From assembly GCA_947034885.2 (NCBI GenBank), contig OX344750.2, forward strand, positions 1,054,001 to 1,118,000: a stretch of DNA of 64,000 nt. The letters are read 5' to 3'. The translations under genes and the position numbers were made by a program. Below, piece after piece: positions 1 to 12,830 of this stretch (its first letter is position 1; every line of letters begins with the position of its first letter). A model generated the notes under the pieces. The model saw only the letters and a list, made by a program, of their open reading frames with translations, made no database searches and was not told the DNA's origin. The stretch comes from Thuidium tamariscinum. Its lineage: Eukaryota; Streptophyta; Bryopsida; Hypnales; Thuidiaceae.

Positions 1-2220
1 TGGCTCCCCTCTAGTGTTTGATTTTGGAATTCTAGTAATTATGCTGATTTGGGTTGCCTGGTTGCTGGACTGAGGCTTCCTCTCTGATATTTGATTTTTG
101 GGAACTCTCACCTCCTCTGACTTGGAATTCTCACACTAAATTCTCACACTGGTTCACCTTCAGACTTTCCAAAGCTAATTTATCCTTTTCCTCAAACTGG
201 GTGCGAATTGGGAGTCCCTTCTTCCCTGATTTCTAATCTTTCCCACACACCAGTTAGTTGCCTAATTAATTGGCCCTGGACCCTTTTGGTTTTCCCAAAT
301 TGGTCTTCTTGATGGTGATGTATGTGAGAAAATTGGCCGACCTCCCTCAGTCAAGCAACCGACTGAGTGAGCTGGGGGGTCAGAAGGGAGTGGGGTGACC
401 TACCGAGCGGCCACGTGGCCACTGCCTGCCTGCCGGCTAGGCTACTGTTCAGGCTGGCTACTATTTGGACTGGCTACCTGCTGGTTTGTATTCGGCTGCT
501 GGACTACTGTCTCTAAAAAGCTGGTTAACCCCAACCTGGTATTCCCAAGCCACTATTGGGTCTCTTTAATGGGGACCCTCACAATCAAAACTAAACCGGA
601 TTTGGTGTTATAATTCATAACCTGGGGGCTAGCTAAAGGGAAACAAAATGTCTCTATTTTCTAAGGAAATATTCAGTGGGGGTGCGAAGCTTTGCCGTAC
701 TAGCGGTATGGAACTCAAAATCTAGAATGACTCCACCAGGGCTCCGCTACTTTAAGAGCCAAAAAAGAAGTGTGGATCAAATTCCTTGGTGCAATAGGGA
801 CCCAAATCACCCGTTTAAGCTTAGGGGGATCCTCAATAAGCCAATCCAAGCTGTGAATTCCTTGTCAAAAGACTTAAATCGAATGGTGTAGGTATCAATC
901 TTCAACATAAAATGCTAATGGAAAATCAAGTGTGTCAAAAGACAAGAGTAGTGGATACCAACCTTGCAAGAGAATCACTTGTCATGGAGATTTGAGACAA
1001 TGATAGAGATGATGGAATGGAGGCAAGTAGTATAAGAAAGGTTTTGAAGAGAGATTTGGTAATGAAAAGAGTCTTTTGGAATGGAATTGAAGGTTTGATA
1101 AAAGAGTTGTCAATGAAAATGAGGTATGAAGTGTGGAATGAGGGGAGGGGGAGGCCTTTTATACATTTCCAAGGCCTCCTCCCCCCTCAAGTTACGAACA
1201 AAACAAACTTAAGAAAAAACCATTTTAACGATTTAAAAATCTACCCTACTGCTGTAGCTATCCTAACTTTTGGAGGAATGGTCCGATCGCCAAACAGACA
1301 GTGCCATTAGCTCCGGATGACCCAAATTAGTCTAGAGGAACCCCTACCCCTTTCTTCTAGCACCTAATTGTGCTCAAAAGCTAACATTTACGAACCGGTA
1401 AAAAGGGTGGAAAATCCATCTTTTGGAATTGATTTTTCCCAAAGGTTCTGACTAGCTAGGGTTGTCGGGAAGGTCCAAGAATGCTGGAAAAGAGTCTAAT
1501 TTGACTCAAATCGGACACCGTATGCTTTCCAAACGCCGGTCAACCCACCAAGATTTTGGTAAAATCTTGGAACGTCATTGCCGCTACTGATTCTAGTACT
1601 TGCCGCTGTCAAAATGTCTTGAAATTTGGCGGGACGCTTATTTATGCTAAAACCTACTATCCTAATTTTTAGTGGGATTTTACCATTACCGTGGAATTTT
1701 CTATGAATTTCCAATTGCCGGTAAAAGCGGTTGACTTCCCATGGAGTCATTTCCGTAATCCAGAAAATTACGAAACTTTTAGGGGATCTTCTAGGAAGCC
1801 TTCTAATGACAAGTGCAAAGTTTTGCTAAAAACACACACTGTCTAATCAAAGTAGAATTTGCATTGTGGCGGGATTAATTCCTCCGGGGAGGAATCATTC
1901 CCGTACAAGGGAATCTCCACCAGTTGGCTTTGCCGTGACACTTGTAGGAGACTGTCGGACTCCCGTGGTGCTGGTGCCATCTCCTGTGAATTGCGTAATA
2001 TCATGTCTAATCTCCTGATAAGTTGTAGAAATTGGCTCTCAGGAGTCTTTCAAGGTACTCCAAAATAATTAGACCCAATTCTCCATCATTGGCAGGAATT
2101 GAATCAATTCTACTGTGAGCACTCTTTTTAGTTGGTTTTTAACCATAATAACCCTAAATACGAGCAATAAGAGAAAAAAAAGAAAAATCCAAGGCCTGAG
2201 TGACAACGACGAGGCTCACA
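1..2220 (-). mobile_element. LTR-like block, family D copy 1 (cut by window start)
   Basis: Non-coding block ending in GGCTCACA at 2213-2220. It matches, in opposite orientation, the block at 59254-61212, including a shared stretch near the end (reverse complement of the text around 59262-59330). A good TATA box (TATAAAAGG) lies on the minus strand at 1155-1163, followed in that direction by a pyrimidine-rich leader, so the block is read as a minus-strand LTR with about 1.06 kb of U3. It carries the core AAGCTTTGCCGT near 688-699, which also occurs in families AB and C. Its other end lies outside the window. The order of parts also resembles family C, for example the stretch around 1320-1560 against 17640-17870. 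No protein-coding domain was recognised. Fossil, old by divergence from copy 2. Confidence 0.6.
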
Positions 2221-2225
2221 GTGAG

Positions 2226-5200
2226 CCTCCATTTTTTTCTATTTAGAATTTGTAAACTTATTGGGGCCCTATGATCGTGGAATCAAATGTAAGGATCTAC
2301 AATCCAAATGAACAACAAATGAATATGCCACTATATAATTTCGTACCAAAAAATTGAACCAATATATTTTCTTAAATTAAGATATAGTCAATATAGATGG
2401 TATATGTAAGCTACCAAACAATGAAAATAGGCAAAGTCATTTGAAATGTTTCACTCTAGAGTGCATAAATGTAAAACCACAATATATTGTAATACCATAG
2501 TGGAGGGGGGACATTAATGAATTTTAAAATAGAAAGAAAAACAAGAGTGGGCTATAAAGGCCAAACCTAAATCTAGTGAAAAGCAAAGGGTCTAAACGTT
2601 ACAAGAATTAAATCATGAACAACGCTTTTGAATATTTAAGTGATCAGTGTAGTCTTTATCATTGTCCTTCATGTAAATTTAAATGACGAAGTGGTCCACC
2701 TATTTTTTTATTTTTATGAATATTCTTTTGAATAAAAATAAAATATCATGGATATTAAATATTTGAAATATAGTAGTCATATACTATATACCAAATAAAT
2801 GTATTGATCCCTATGACCTAAACAACAAGTTTTCAAATCAATGCCCTTCCTTATTGAATCGTCTTTTTTCAAGTTTATCATTTCTAAAGATAAAAATCAT
2901 TTAAAAAAATAGATTACATATTGAGTCCAATGGTAGTATTTCATTGAATTCCAAGTTGAACTTTGGTTTGAGGAAGTTTTTGAGTTTTAGTGGTGTAGTG
3001 GTGTAGTACAATTCAAGGTTCATATACAATTTATTGTTTAATTTGGACATAGGTTAAATTTTTAGGCCACAGCATAGAATGGTTGCCACATTATACATAC
3101 ACAAAGGCAATAGAAATCAAATATCAAATCATGAAAACAAATTAAAATATTGTTTAACTCATATTACTAAGTTCAAAATAAAATCATACTTTAAAATTTA
3201 TAAGATCTACGAGGTGATAGAAAAATTAAAGATGAACAAGAAGAAACATTAGCATAAGTTGATGCTAAATTTTCAACATAAATAAGGAAGTTGCAAAAAT
3301 TAAAAGGACTTCTAAGAAATTCACAATGACAATAAAAAGATAGAGATTGCTTTGGCAATGGATTTATCCAAGTGTACAAATAATAAACCATGTAGATAAA
3401 ACTTACTCATATAAGTCAAATAGTGTGATATCTTGAACTAGAAAATCATTATCAATCTCTATATCATCATGTGTAGTTGTAAAATCAAAAGTTTTGAAAA
3501 CAATTGTAAATGCTTGTATTCCTTGTAGAGGCTTTAGTACCTCATTAAAGAGTTCGGCTTTACACCTTTATACTAAGATATAAGAATTAGATGAATGGGC
3601 CACTCTAATAAAAGAATCTAAATGAAGTACAATATTAAAATTTTGAAAACATCAAAATTGAAGTATTGATTAAAAAAAACATAAAAGACTAGAAAACACA
3701 ATTTTTTAATATTATAAATTCAATACATGTAGAAGAAATCATGTGTGCCACAATGCTACCTATAATGTTCAAGGAATGAAAAAAAAAACTTCATGAAAAT
3801 CTCAAACTTCTCATGATTACCCCTTCATGGCCCCGTTCATGGCTTGCCATCTAACTTTTTATATAATTAAGTTGTCATAGAAATAGAGCTAAAGAAGATA
3901 TTGTGTGTCACTAAATCAACCTCAAGAATTAAAGAATTTATAGTAGTTATAAGCTTCTAAGGCAATGCTTCAAACTAAATAAGCTTTAGAGACTAAGAAG
4001 TCGAATGAAATGAAAATTGATAAAATGAAATAAAATAAAATAATTATCAATTGACTTTATGAAATGCTATTGATAGAGTTGCAATGTCTACCATGACTTC
4101 CAAAACAGTACTTTCAACAATATAATGCCAAATAAAATAGTCTGCATGGTCTCAATTGATAATAGTAAATTGTCTTTGCAAATAGTGGTTGCTATTCCAT
4201 CCCATAAACATCTTGATAGAAAAACTTTAAGACTTTCATTCTTTTTCAATTCTATATTAATTGTAACTTTTGCTTGCTACCAATTGGTACTCCTTAATTT
4301 AATAATAACATCCATAACATCTATTCTCTTCCCCTCATTGTTCTTCAAGGCCACATAGAAAAATATACTCATTTCTATGTAACAATAAATAAAAAAGTGT
4401 GTAATTAGATTCACAACATCATTCTTCAAAGAAAAATCTTACAACTCGGAAAGATTTCATATGACGTAAAGGAATTTTGACTTTTGAAATTGCCCTCAAT
4501 TGATATTTCAACTACTCAAGATAGAAAGAGTCTTCATGATTTTCTTCTTCAAAAAGTCATGCAATTATAACTATAGTTGATTTAGATAAAGAGGCTAAAG
4601 TGCAACATCTAATCTTTGTGTTTATGGATTTGCTTGATAAAAATCTTTGAAATGATGTCCAAATGTAATCAATTGTCATGTACTATAAAAATGACTAATG
4701 TAATTCAAAAATGACTAATGTAATGCAAAAATGAAATGTAAATCACACCCGATATTCAAATATCTTTGTTTGTGCAAAGGATTGGCCAAATGATTGGAAG
4801 CAACCCTAAACTTAGCTATGCACTAGGAATGCAAAAAATAGTAACATTTGATCAATTTCAAATATGTATTAAAAGCAAACTTGGGTTCAAAAATCATGGT
4901 TGTTAATGGCTACCCATTGATAAGGTAGAAAAATTACAGTATTTGATCAATTCCTAACTTGTATTGAAAGCAAGCTTAAGTCTAAGAAGCATTGTTGTTA
5001 ACGGCTACCTATTGAAAGGATAGAAAAATTGTAGTAGTTAATTAATTTTTAGCATTTATTGAAAAAAAATTGGACCCAAAATAGTGTGGCCGTCAATGGC
5101 TATCCATTGGAAAGGCAAAAAAATTACAATACATTGCCACACAAAAAAATGATTTCTTAGGCATTTCTTTGGCATTTCCAACCCCCTCTGAAAATGATTC

Positions 5201-5483
5201 TTATCACTTCATTAAAGTTAACTTCTCTCATCCTTAGCTTCAAATTTGTTTGGCCATTGCTAGAGTGCAACTTGAGACTATAATTGTAGAATTCAACACA
5301 ACCATGCTTCATAGTGGATTTATAAAAAGATTACAACACATCAAAATTGCACATATATAGAAAGAATTTTATACAAACCAAGGTAACAATGTCAAGCCAT
5401 TCAAAAGTACACATAGGCCAAATATAAGATTATTACTGATTGTTAAGCCTAGTACACCTACTACCACTATTTACAAAAGGCAT
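2226..5483. other. AT-rich intergenic DNA without recognisable genes
   Basis: About 3.3 kb of strongly AT-rich sequence. No reading frame longer than about 77 codons and no recognisable protein motif was seen on either strand. It contains a short tandem repeat (separate entry) and a doubled 20-bp stretch near 4687-4725. It is probably decayed repeat DNA, but I could not assign a family. Confidence 0.6.
4836..5130. repeat. Three-copy tandem repeat, unit about 97 bp
   Basis: Three diverged head-to-tail units start near 4841, 4934 and 5031. Each has the order TTGATCAATT-like start, TATTGAAAGCAA-like middle, then a TTAATGGCTACCCATTGA-like part and a purine-rich end. The third copy is the most diverged. 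No coding potential was seen. Confidence 0.7.
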
Positions 5484-5702
5484 AAGTGTGAGTATAAGAG
5501 CATGACATTTCAAACTCAAGATTTTTAGTTTTGTTCAAACCAAATTGCAAGATGGGACGTGGGATCCAGAGAAAAAAATTTGGCTATGGACACTCTAAAT
5601 ATTACCAATTGTGAAGTTTCAATGGCCAAATTTTCCTTTAGTGACCAAGATTTGCTAAGTTGTCTATATTTTGCAATATTTGATAACGGGAATTCTGGTC
5701 GA
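5484..5702. repeat. 219-bp direct repeat X, copy 1
   Basis: Runs from AGTGTGAGTATAAG to AATTCTGGTCGA and abuts the first base of LTR-like block AB copy 1. An almost identical copy lies at 9340-9558, directly after that block. The copies differ only by a few substitutions and small indels (for example near 5567 versus 9422). It is far too long for a retroviral-type target duplication, so its origin is unclear. Confidence 0.85.
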
Positions 5703-8700
5703 TGTCGGCGCTTCATTCCCACCCTTGGAATTAAGCGATCACAACCAGGCTCTGGTCCTAACGATTCTATTACCTACGGGTGTTTAAGCGTCAATCCATT
5801 GTGCCTTCCAAGCAATGGATCTTCTTTACTAGCCTACCTATCCTACCAATGGTTTGTTTCGTTCTCTTGTCCTACTTCTAATTGCTCCTTACCTTATGTG
5901 CTTTGTTCTCTTGTCCTACTCCTTTACGTATGGTATTCCCTATCCTATCTCTACGTCTTGGTAGTTTATCATGTCCTACATATTTGTATTTATCTTGGTG
6001 TACCTTACGTCTTTGTATTTGTTTTGGCCTACTCTACGTATTGGTATTCTATTGATCTACACTACGTCTTCATATTTTAATCCTATCCTATGTATTTGTA
6101 TTTATCTTGCCTTACTCTACGTCTTTGTATTTGTTTGGCCTACTCTACGTATTGGTATTCTATTGATCTACACTACGTCTTTGTATTTTTATCCTATCCT
6201 ACGTATTCGTATTTATCTTGCCCTACTCTATGTCTTTGTATTTGTTTTGGCCTACTCTACGTATTGGTATTTGGTTAACCTATTCTACATATTTGTACTC
6301 CTCTACTCTATGTATTTGTGCTATTCTACTCTATGTATTATTGTATTTTATTCTATGTTCGTGTATTCCTCCTTCTTCTTTCTATTCTAGTTGTGGTTAT
6401 TCTCCTATTTGTGGTTGCTAATTACCGGCCCTTAATCCCACTTGGGATGCTAACCTTTTCCTACTAACGGATTCCTAATGGTATCAACTAATTAATTCAA
6501 AGGGAGAGTTTTAGAGATCCACCTCCATTCCGTGTATGTCCCACACCGGACCTTCTCCGTCCCGCACCATCGCCATTTCGCGCTCCCGGCTACGTTGTAT
6601 GCTTGGTTGTGAATTGGGCCCAACCTTTTCCTCACTATTGCTATCCTACGTTAAACCATTCTAACACTTGTATTTAATTTGTGGGCTAACCCCCCTCTAA
6701 CCTATCTCTATTCTAATTCTAACTACCCAATATGCATATTTAGTTTGTGGGCTAACCCCACTACTGCGGCCCTCCCAACTGCTGCGGCCCTCCCCCCAAT
6801 ACCCACGGACCCCCCCGTATACCCGCGGACCCCCTCCGATACCCACGGACCCCTCGATACCCGCGGCTGCTCTTCGGGGCTGCTTCGACGGGGCTGGCTC
6901 TGGTCTGGGGCTGAATCTTGGTTTTTTACTCTCAATGCAATGCAAGGGTGCTAGGCTAAGTGTTTGGATTTTCACTAGTTTTTCTAAGCTAAACGAGGGC
7001 TTGCTTACTAAGTTGTTGGAAGCTAAACGTTGGGTTAATTTCCAAGGTGTTGGAAACTAAACGTTGTTGCTATTTTAAAGGAACTTGCATTTGACACCCT
7101 GCTAAGACTTAGGGGGTTCAAAGCTTCGCCGTGAGGGTGTATTTTTGACATTTGAATAAGACTTCTATTTGCCTAGAGACTTGGCGGGGCCATAACTTCG
7201 CCGTCCTTCATGGGACTAGTCTATTCCCGTGGACAAGAGAAGGGGGAGAAGAGAAGGGCTTCCTATTTACTAAGGCTAAGTGTTTAGAGGAGGGTCAAGG
7301 CTCCGCCGTCCCTCATGGGACTAGCCTAGCCTTGTGCACAAGAGAAAGGGGGGAAGAGGTAAATACAATTTGCAAACATACTCTCAAAGTCACCTCCCAA
7401 GTCACCCCTCAGTTCCTCACTAGTCTCTCCCACAACAAGTTTTATTTGTTTCACAATACAAAAGGTGGCCCACCATCAATTAGTAAAAGTTCTAACAAGA
7501 CTTGGGGGGGTCTCAAGTCCCTGAGTGCAAACCACAAGAATCAAAGGTGCAACAACTCCAAAACTATCAAAGGCTCCTTTGGCATCAAAAGCCAAAGGAA
7601 ATCCGGCATAACCCGGGCCCAATAGTGCTCTTCCCTTAAATGGGTAGGAGTGAGAGAGAGAGAATGAGAGGAGAATGCTGCTCCTTTTATACCCAAAAGG
7701 AAGCAACACCCCCCCTTAATCTACTAAGAATAACTAGATGAGGGAATTTAAGAGGTCTGTACATGTTTACCCATCCCAAATCTAATTATCCACCTAAAAT
7801 CTACACAATTTGAATTGAGAAATTCAAATCTTACCTAACCTTATAAGAACTTGCAAAACCACCAAATTTACCTTCCCCAAGATCTACAAGTTCTCACATG
7901 GGAGAAGTTCCCATGTATTCCTACCTACTTAATTTGAAATTATTTACACCAAGCACTTGGAGCCACCTCCACTAACTTTTTGAGGTGGTACTTGCTCCTA
8001 CATGTGTTCGGAGTTCCCCATGCGTTCCCACACGTTCCCCACGGTCATTGAGGCCCAAACTCCCCAAAAAAGCATTGGGGGGCCTTAAACCCCCATTTTC
8101 TCCTTCATGTGATGTCCTCAAAAGGCTAACTTTTGGAGTTTAGCTCCGAATAGCAAACGGATTGCGCCATTGGGTCTGGAAGGCCATAATTATCTTGGAA
8201 GGAATCCCTTATTCTTTACACTATGTCCAAATTTTCAAGGAATCTTAGTGTAAGTTGGGACCAAAGTTGGGATAAATTCCCAACTTTTGGAGTTTGGCAA
8301 TTTTGGACCCCAAACTTTCACCAATCTCTTAAGTAGATAGAGGAAGGTAGGAATAGACCCAAAATAGGCCTCGATCCGATGTCGTATGGCCCCGGTACGC
8401 CGGTCAACTACAGCTTCTATCAATTAAATTGTCAGTTGGGGAGGGATGTTGCCGATTCGGGATCTTCCAACTATTGATTTGTCTTGAAACTCGGGGAAGC
8501 GCTCTATTGGTGTGAGACCACCTCGCTGGATTTTTAGTGTGATTTTACCGCACTTTGGGATATTCTTTCGAATTCCCACCCAAAGTCTACCGCGGTTGAC
8601 CGTCTGGGAAAATATCCAAACAATGTTGGAAAATTCCCAAACTTTAGAAGGGACCACCCATGGGATCCCTCCACTTGGATGCAAATTTGCATCCCCACTG

Positions 8701-9339
8701 CGTGCTCCTAGAATTAGGAAATTGCCCGGTATCTGTATTTCAAGGTTAGTATTTCGCCCGTATTCTCTTCGATGTTATGGGGAGTGGGGAATTCCTCCTA
8801 GATCCCCCTATGAGGACTTCCTAGCCTAGACAGGGCCTTTTTAGGCTTCTTACCCTAATCCTGCACATCACTATCAGTTTGGCGTCTATTTAGCTAAGGC
8901 AAGGCCCGTTTCGAATGTAAACCATTAGTAGAAATTTGAGGGCATTAGGAGACTACGGGAACGCAGTTTCTGCCATGTGAACCCGAATCCTACGTGGTCG
9001 GGACACTGCCACGTGATATTTTATTTTTTTTTGAAATTTTTTTTGGACTTATTTTCATATTTCAGGACCCAATTTTTTTTTTTTTTTTTTTTTTCCGATA
9101 ACAATCGGCCTGACAGGGTTCTGCAGCATTGGGAGCCGTTTCGGGAATAGACCCGAAACGGTCCTGTAATGCCCTCAAATTTCATCTAATGTATCCTAAA
9201 TCCTACCTAATGACCAAATGGCACATTGGTATGTGTAATGCCAATACCGGTTTAATGCCCTTTTGTGGGTTTTATAAGCCTAATTACGCCTTAGTTTATG
9301 TAGGAATTCGAAAAAAGAACCCGTGAGTCCCCGGTGACG
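5703..9339 (-). mobile_element. LTR-like block, family AB copy 1 (3.64 kb)
   Basis: Starts TGTCGGCGCTTC and ends CCCCGGTGACG. The same two ends and most of the interior recur at 12698-20403. The first part (about 5820-6410) is a pyrimidine-rich tandem region and the second half is unique-looking. On the minus strand a TATA box (TATAAAAGG) lies at 7683-7691 and is followed by a CT-rich leader. The conserved core AAGCTTCGCCGT is near 7121-7132, with two weaker relatives near 7195 and 7295, each before a TCATGGGACTAG motif. No coding domain was seen; open frames in it are short and low in complexity. It is probably an LTR of a large element. The second half is very close to copy 2 and the first half less so. 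219-bp repeats lie at both sides. Confidence 0.6.
5905..6410. repeat. Pyrimidine-rich tandem array inside AB copy 1
   Basis: Repeats of variants of CTACTCTACGTATTTGT and CTACGTCTTTGTATTT, some in higher-order units of about 75 bp (for example 6027-6100 against 6117-6190). The matching array in AB copy 2 (about 13150-13690) has the same motifs but a different length and order, as expected for a fast-changing tandem array. The long open frames here are a by-product of the repeat and not genes. Confidence 0.75.
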
Positions 9340-9558
9340 AAGTGTGAGTATAAGAGCATGACATTTTAAACTCAAGATTTTTAGTTTTGTTCAAACCAAA
9401 TTGCAAGATGGGACGTGGGATCTAAGCAAAAAATTTGGCTATGGACACTCTAAATATTACCAATTGTGAAGTTTCAATGGCCAAATTTTCCTTTAGTGAC
9501 CAAGATTTGCTAAGTTGTCTATATTTTGCAATATTTGATAACGGGAAATTCTGGTCGA
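9340..9558. repeat. 219-bp direct repeat X, copy 2
   Basis: Second copy of the repeat at 5484-5702, in the same orientation. It starts immediately after AB copy 1 and ends AATTCTGGTCGA, after which the retroelement-derived sequence begins. Confidence 0.85.
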
Positions 9559-10225
9559 GCTATAGGATTAGTGACTGATAGCATCCATGACGGCTATTCT
9601 AACGAGAATGGTCCTAGCCTAAAACCTGGGTAGATATGCATAGACTGTTACAATAATTGAATACAAATCAGTTAGGATCGGTTGCCAGAGGGAGGGATAG
9701 CCAGGGCTTAGTAAAAGCACAAGCCAAGAGTTCTGGAACGGAGGCAAGGGATCAATACAATCAAGAGATTATGAGTAAGAAGATGTGGCTCATGTGTTTG
9801 ATTACTGTATGTATGGATTGTGTTTAATTTTGCTCGTTTCATCTTGGTTCCGTTGTCAGGACGAGAGGAGAATTTGTCAAAGGATGAGAGTTGAACCAGG
9901 TTATTATAGTGTAAGAAGCGAATAGAAATCTCATAATCATGTGTTTTCGTCGATGTCCTGAAGAAGAGAGCTCACAACAGGTCTTGCAACGGGTGAATGA
10001 TTTTGAAAATCTCGCACTAGGATCTGTAGAACCAACGCTTCAAACAATTGAAGAAATCATGCAGACACCGAAAATTGAATCAAATTCATATAGAATTCAG
10101 GACGCACTAGAGAGTTATCAAGTTGTATTAGCTTGATATAATACAATGATGCAATATGATGAGATTGACCCACACTTCTTCATAGAAGAGGGCTCATATG
10201 CAGAACCCTCTTTTATTTCTCAAGA

Positions 10226-10540
10226 ATTATGATCCCGGGGAGGACACTTCTTATGTATTTGGAGGACCCACGTGCGGCGGTGGGGTATTTTTAGAGGGGC
10301 TATCAATTACTTGTAATCATTACTTGGCAACATTAAAAGAGCCCCTATTTTACCATAAAGTGGAAAAATCAGCCATATTATCATCCCTATTTTATTTTTA
10401 AAACACTTTGCCTTTTTAATGTCCCCTATTTTGTATATAAATTTCTTATAAATTTTACCCAAGATTATTTAAATGTACCCTATCTTCCGCTACACGTAGG
10501 TTATTAAAAAACGGGAAGTGTCCTCCCCTAGATTATGATC
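10226..10540. mobile_element. 297-bp MITE copy 1 with 9-bp target duplication
   Basis: The element itself is 10235-10531. Its ends are inverted repeats of about 16 bp (left CCGGGGAGGACACTTC; right end read inward CTAGGGGAGGACACTTC). It is flanked by perfect 9-bp direct repeats ATTATGATC at 10226-10234 and 10532-10540. A copy of the same length lies inverted at 12840-13136. A 9-bp duplication is typical of the Mutator (MULE) superfamily, so this is most likely a non-autonomous MULE-type MITE. It carries no coding sequence and sits in the retroelement remnant. Confidence 0.85.
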
Positions 10541-10611
10541 GACTTTGTTAAGACAAAGGAAGTTCGTGGCTTCGTGCCCATTATAAATTTAACGATGGCT
10601 AACGAAATACA

Positions 10612-11030
10612 ATGAAACCCTGGAAGTTAAATTTCGATGGTTCATATTCCAAGCGGTTAGGATCAAGGGCTGGCGTGATTCTTGAAAATCCAAATGGAGA
10701 AAAACTGAGAGACATATCACCAAGATTTGGGAAAAGGCTTGACTTGCAACCAGTCGGAGTACGTTGCTTTAGTGATAGGTTTGGAGTCTATAGCGAAGGC
10801 AAAAAAGATACAACACGTTCAAATTCTGGGCGATTCCAAATTAATTTGCAACCAAGTATCTGAAAACTGGGAGGTGAAATCCGAAAAGCTATTTCCATAC
10901 TATCGTGCAGTGAAGGAGTTAACGCACGAATTCAAGACAGTAAAAGTACGTCATATTCCCAGAGAGCAAAACTAGGAGGCAAATGCAGCAGCAAGAAAAT
11001 CCGAAAGCATCAACATTGAACTTGGTAGAA
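10612..11030 (+). pseudogene. RNase H domain remnant of an LTR retroelement
   Basis: Short stretches match the RVT_3-type RNase H family: LNFDGSYS at the start, then GDSKLICNQVSENWEVKSEK and HIPREQN towards the end. Plant Ty3-like polyproteins carry this type of domain beside reverse transcriptase or integrase, but here neither neighbour is present and Gag follows within about 100 bp. It is a fossil and is broken. Confidence 0.7.
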
Positions 11031-11127
11031 AGCCGAAACGAGATCATCCCGTTTGAACCACTGCTTAATGTTGTAATCATGGACTAGGATTATCCATGAA
11101 GCGAGCAATTTCGGTTTCTATAATCGT

Positions 11128-12267
11128 ATGGAGGATGCTTCAGTGAACCAAGACATAAGAATAGACATTAGCGTAAAGGAGAGTCGCATTACCGCAGGTA
11201 TGGTGGCGATACCAGTTTTCACAGGTAGAGAGAGGGAAGACCCTGAGAGATTTCTAAAGCAATTCAAGCGAGCATGTATGGCCAACGGTGATCGAACGGA
11301 CTTCTTGGTTAGAGTTACTGCCGATACACTTTGACGACACGGTGCATCATTTTGGTACAATAGACAAACGGGTCTCACTCGAGCAACATGGGCAACTTTA
11401 ACAAACACCTTAATAGCAGAGTTCCAAGAGCATGAAAGCTATCAGAGCTTGCTGGGGTCACTTAGTTTAATGAGACAAAATCATGAGGAAACGGTACGTC
11501 AATTTAGTGAGCGGGTTAGGGAGCTTCAAGCGCGGATATAAAGAAGCCTGAATTGTCCGGTTACTACAAACAAGGAAGTACATATGAAGAGCCAGGAGAA
11601 TATCAACGCTAACCTGAGTAGCATCGATGCTTTAGCCCTACGAAGTTTCAGTGGCGGCTTAAAACCAACGACTCAGGACATAGTGGCATGGAAGGATCCA
11701 TCCACGTTCGAGGAAGCATTGGCGTTAGCCCAGCGGAAGGAATCAAATTTGAGCAATATCATACAAGCACCGGTAGCAATGGTTCCTTTGGTCACAAAAA
11801 CAATTCAGCCTCCTACATTGCGAGATGAGCTCGGGCAGGATAAAACAAGTAAAGATCCTGAGATTTCACAACTGGTCGCAGAAATGAAAGACCTTAAATT
11901 ATTCTTACTGCAGAGACAGAGTAATAATCACCCTAAAAGTCCAAAGGCTGACGGCCGAGGAAATTCATCCCGGGCGGTACAGTTCATAACATGTCATGGG
12001 TGTGGCCTTAAAGAACATTACAAAAGTGACTGTCCTAATCTGGATAAAACCCCACCAGCCAGTAATGTTAAGTTAGCAAAAGTTCACTTAGTACAAATAA
12101 TGGATGGATCGAGTTTGAATCAAGGAGAGACGGAGGTAATGATGGCCAAACGTGGGAGACCCTCGAAAGAGACGATTTTGTGGCAACCTAGAAATCACCT
12201 AAGTGGGTTTTTAAACAAAATACGGGAGAAAGGGATCTATTCAATCCCCATTTTTTTGTTGTTTTAG
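11128..12267 (+). pseudogene. Gag remnant with CCHC zinc knuckle
   Basis: Contains a Gag-like region typical of plant Ty3-like elements: FTGREREDPERFLKQFKRAC, a downstream ALALAQRKE-type helix, and a CX2CX4HX4C zinc knuckle (CHGCGLKEHYKSDC) near 11995-12036. Gag packages element RNA into cytoplasmic particles. No protease motif follows it. It is broken, with a few breaks. Confidence 0.75.
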
Positions 12268-12830
12268 CAGTCTAACGTAAAAGTAGGTCTAAGACCGGAA
12301 ACTGGAAAATCGTAGACCGGAAATAGATAACTGCGTTAAGGGACAGAGTAAGAATTCGGACCCGGACAACCCTAGGACCGAGACCGGATAGGCAATGAGT
12401 GGCTACCGAGGTTAGAGATTGTCGGGAACTCTCTCACGTAACCAAGAACGTTTAAACCTAACGGTCAGTAATTAATATTAGAGGGAAAGTATAAGACCAG
12501 AGAATCATGCCATGTCCTGCCTCTTTCTTGCACACAAATCGAGAAAGTGTATTCCGGCAGAGAGAGAGAGCGTATCCGGGCTACCGAGAGAAGAGAGAGA
12601 GATGGTCTGTCAATTCGGTCTAGTGCAGACTTGAGTGACCACTCTTAGGATTGTGGAGAGATTATTGAGCGAGGTTAGGCCAATCAAGTTGGACCCATGT
12701 GGGCGCTTCATTCCTACCTTTGGAATTAAGCGATCACAACCAAGCTCTGATCCTAATGATTCTATTACTTACGGGTGTCTAAGCGTCAATCCATTGTGCC
12801 TTCCAAGCAATGGATCTTCTTTACTAGCTT

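Larger units (their letters stand above)
9559..12697 (+). mobile_element. Broken LTR retroelement body with RNase H and Gag remnants
   Basis: Plus-strand remains of an LTR retrotransposon, probably Ty3-like. In order along the strand: a short region of unknown identity (9939-10230, interrupted by a MITE), an RNase H remnant (about 10610-11030), and Gag (about 11128-12110) ending in a CCHC zinc knuckle, followed by non-coding sequence with ACCGGA-rich stretches. Reverse transcriptase, protease and integrase were not seen. It is broken, with several breaks. The RNase H-before-Gag order is unusual. The flanking AB blocks are candidate LTRs, but their TATA boxes point the opposite way, so the pairing is uncertain. 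Confidence 0.65.

Noticed and set aside
4836-5130. CRISPR-like array
   Set aside because: Three diverged repeats of about 97 bp without spacers in plant nuclear DNA; it is a simple tandem repeat.
5559-6421. Several overlapping open frames of 60-170 codons rich in Tyr, Leu and Val
   Set aside because: They arise from the pyrimidine-rich tandem array inside the LTR-like block and change frame with the repeat. No conserved domain was seen.
6679-6975. Open frames on both strands with Pro- and Arg-rich text
   Set aside because: They come from repeated ACCCACGGACCCC-like sequence in the LTR-like block, and both strands are open for the same reason.
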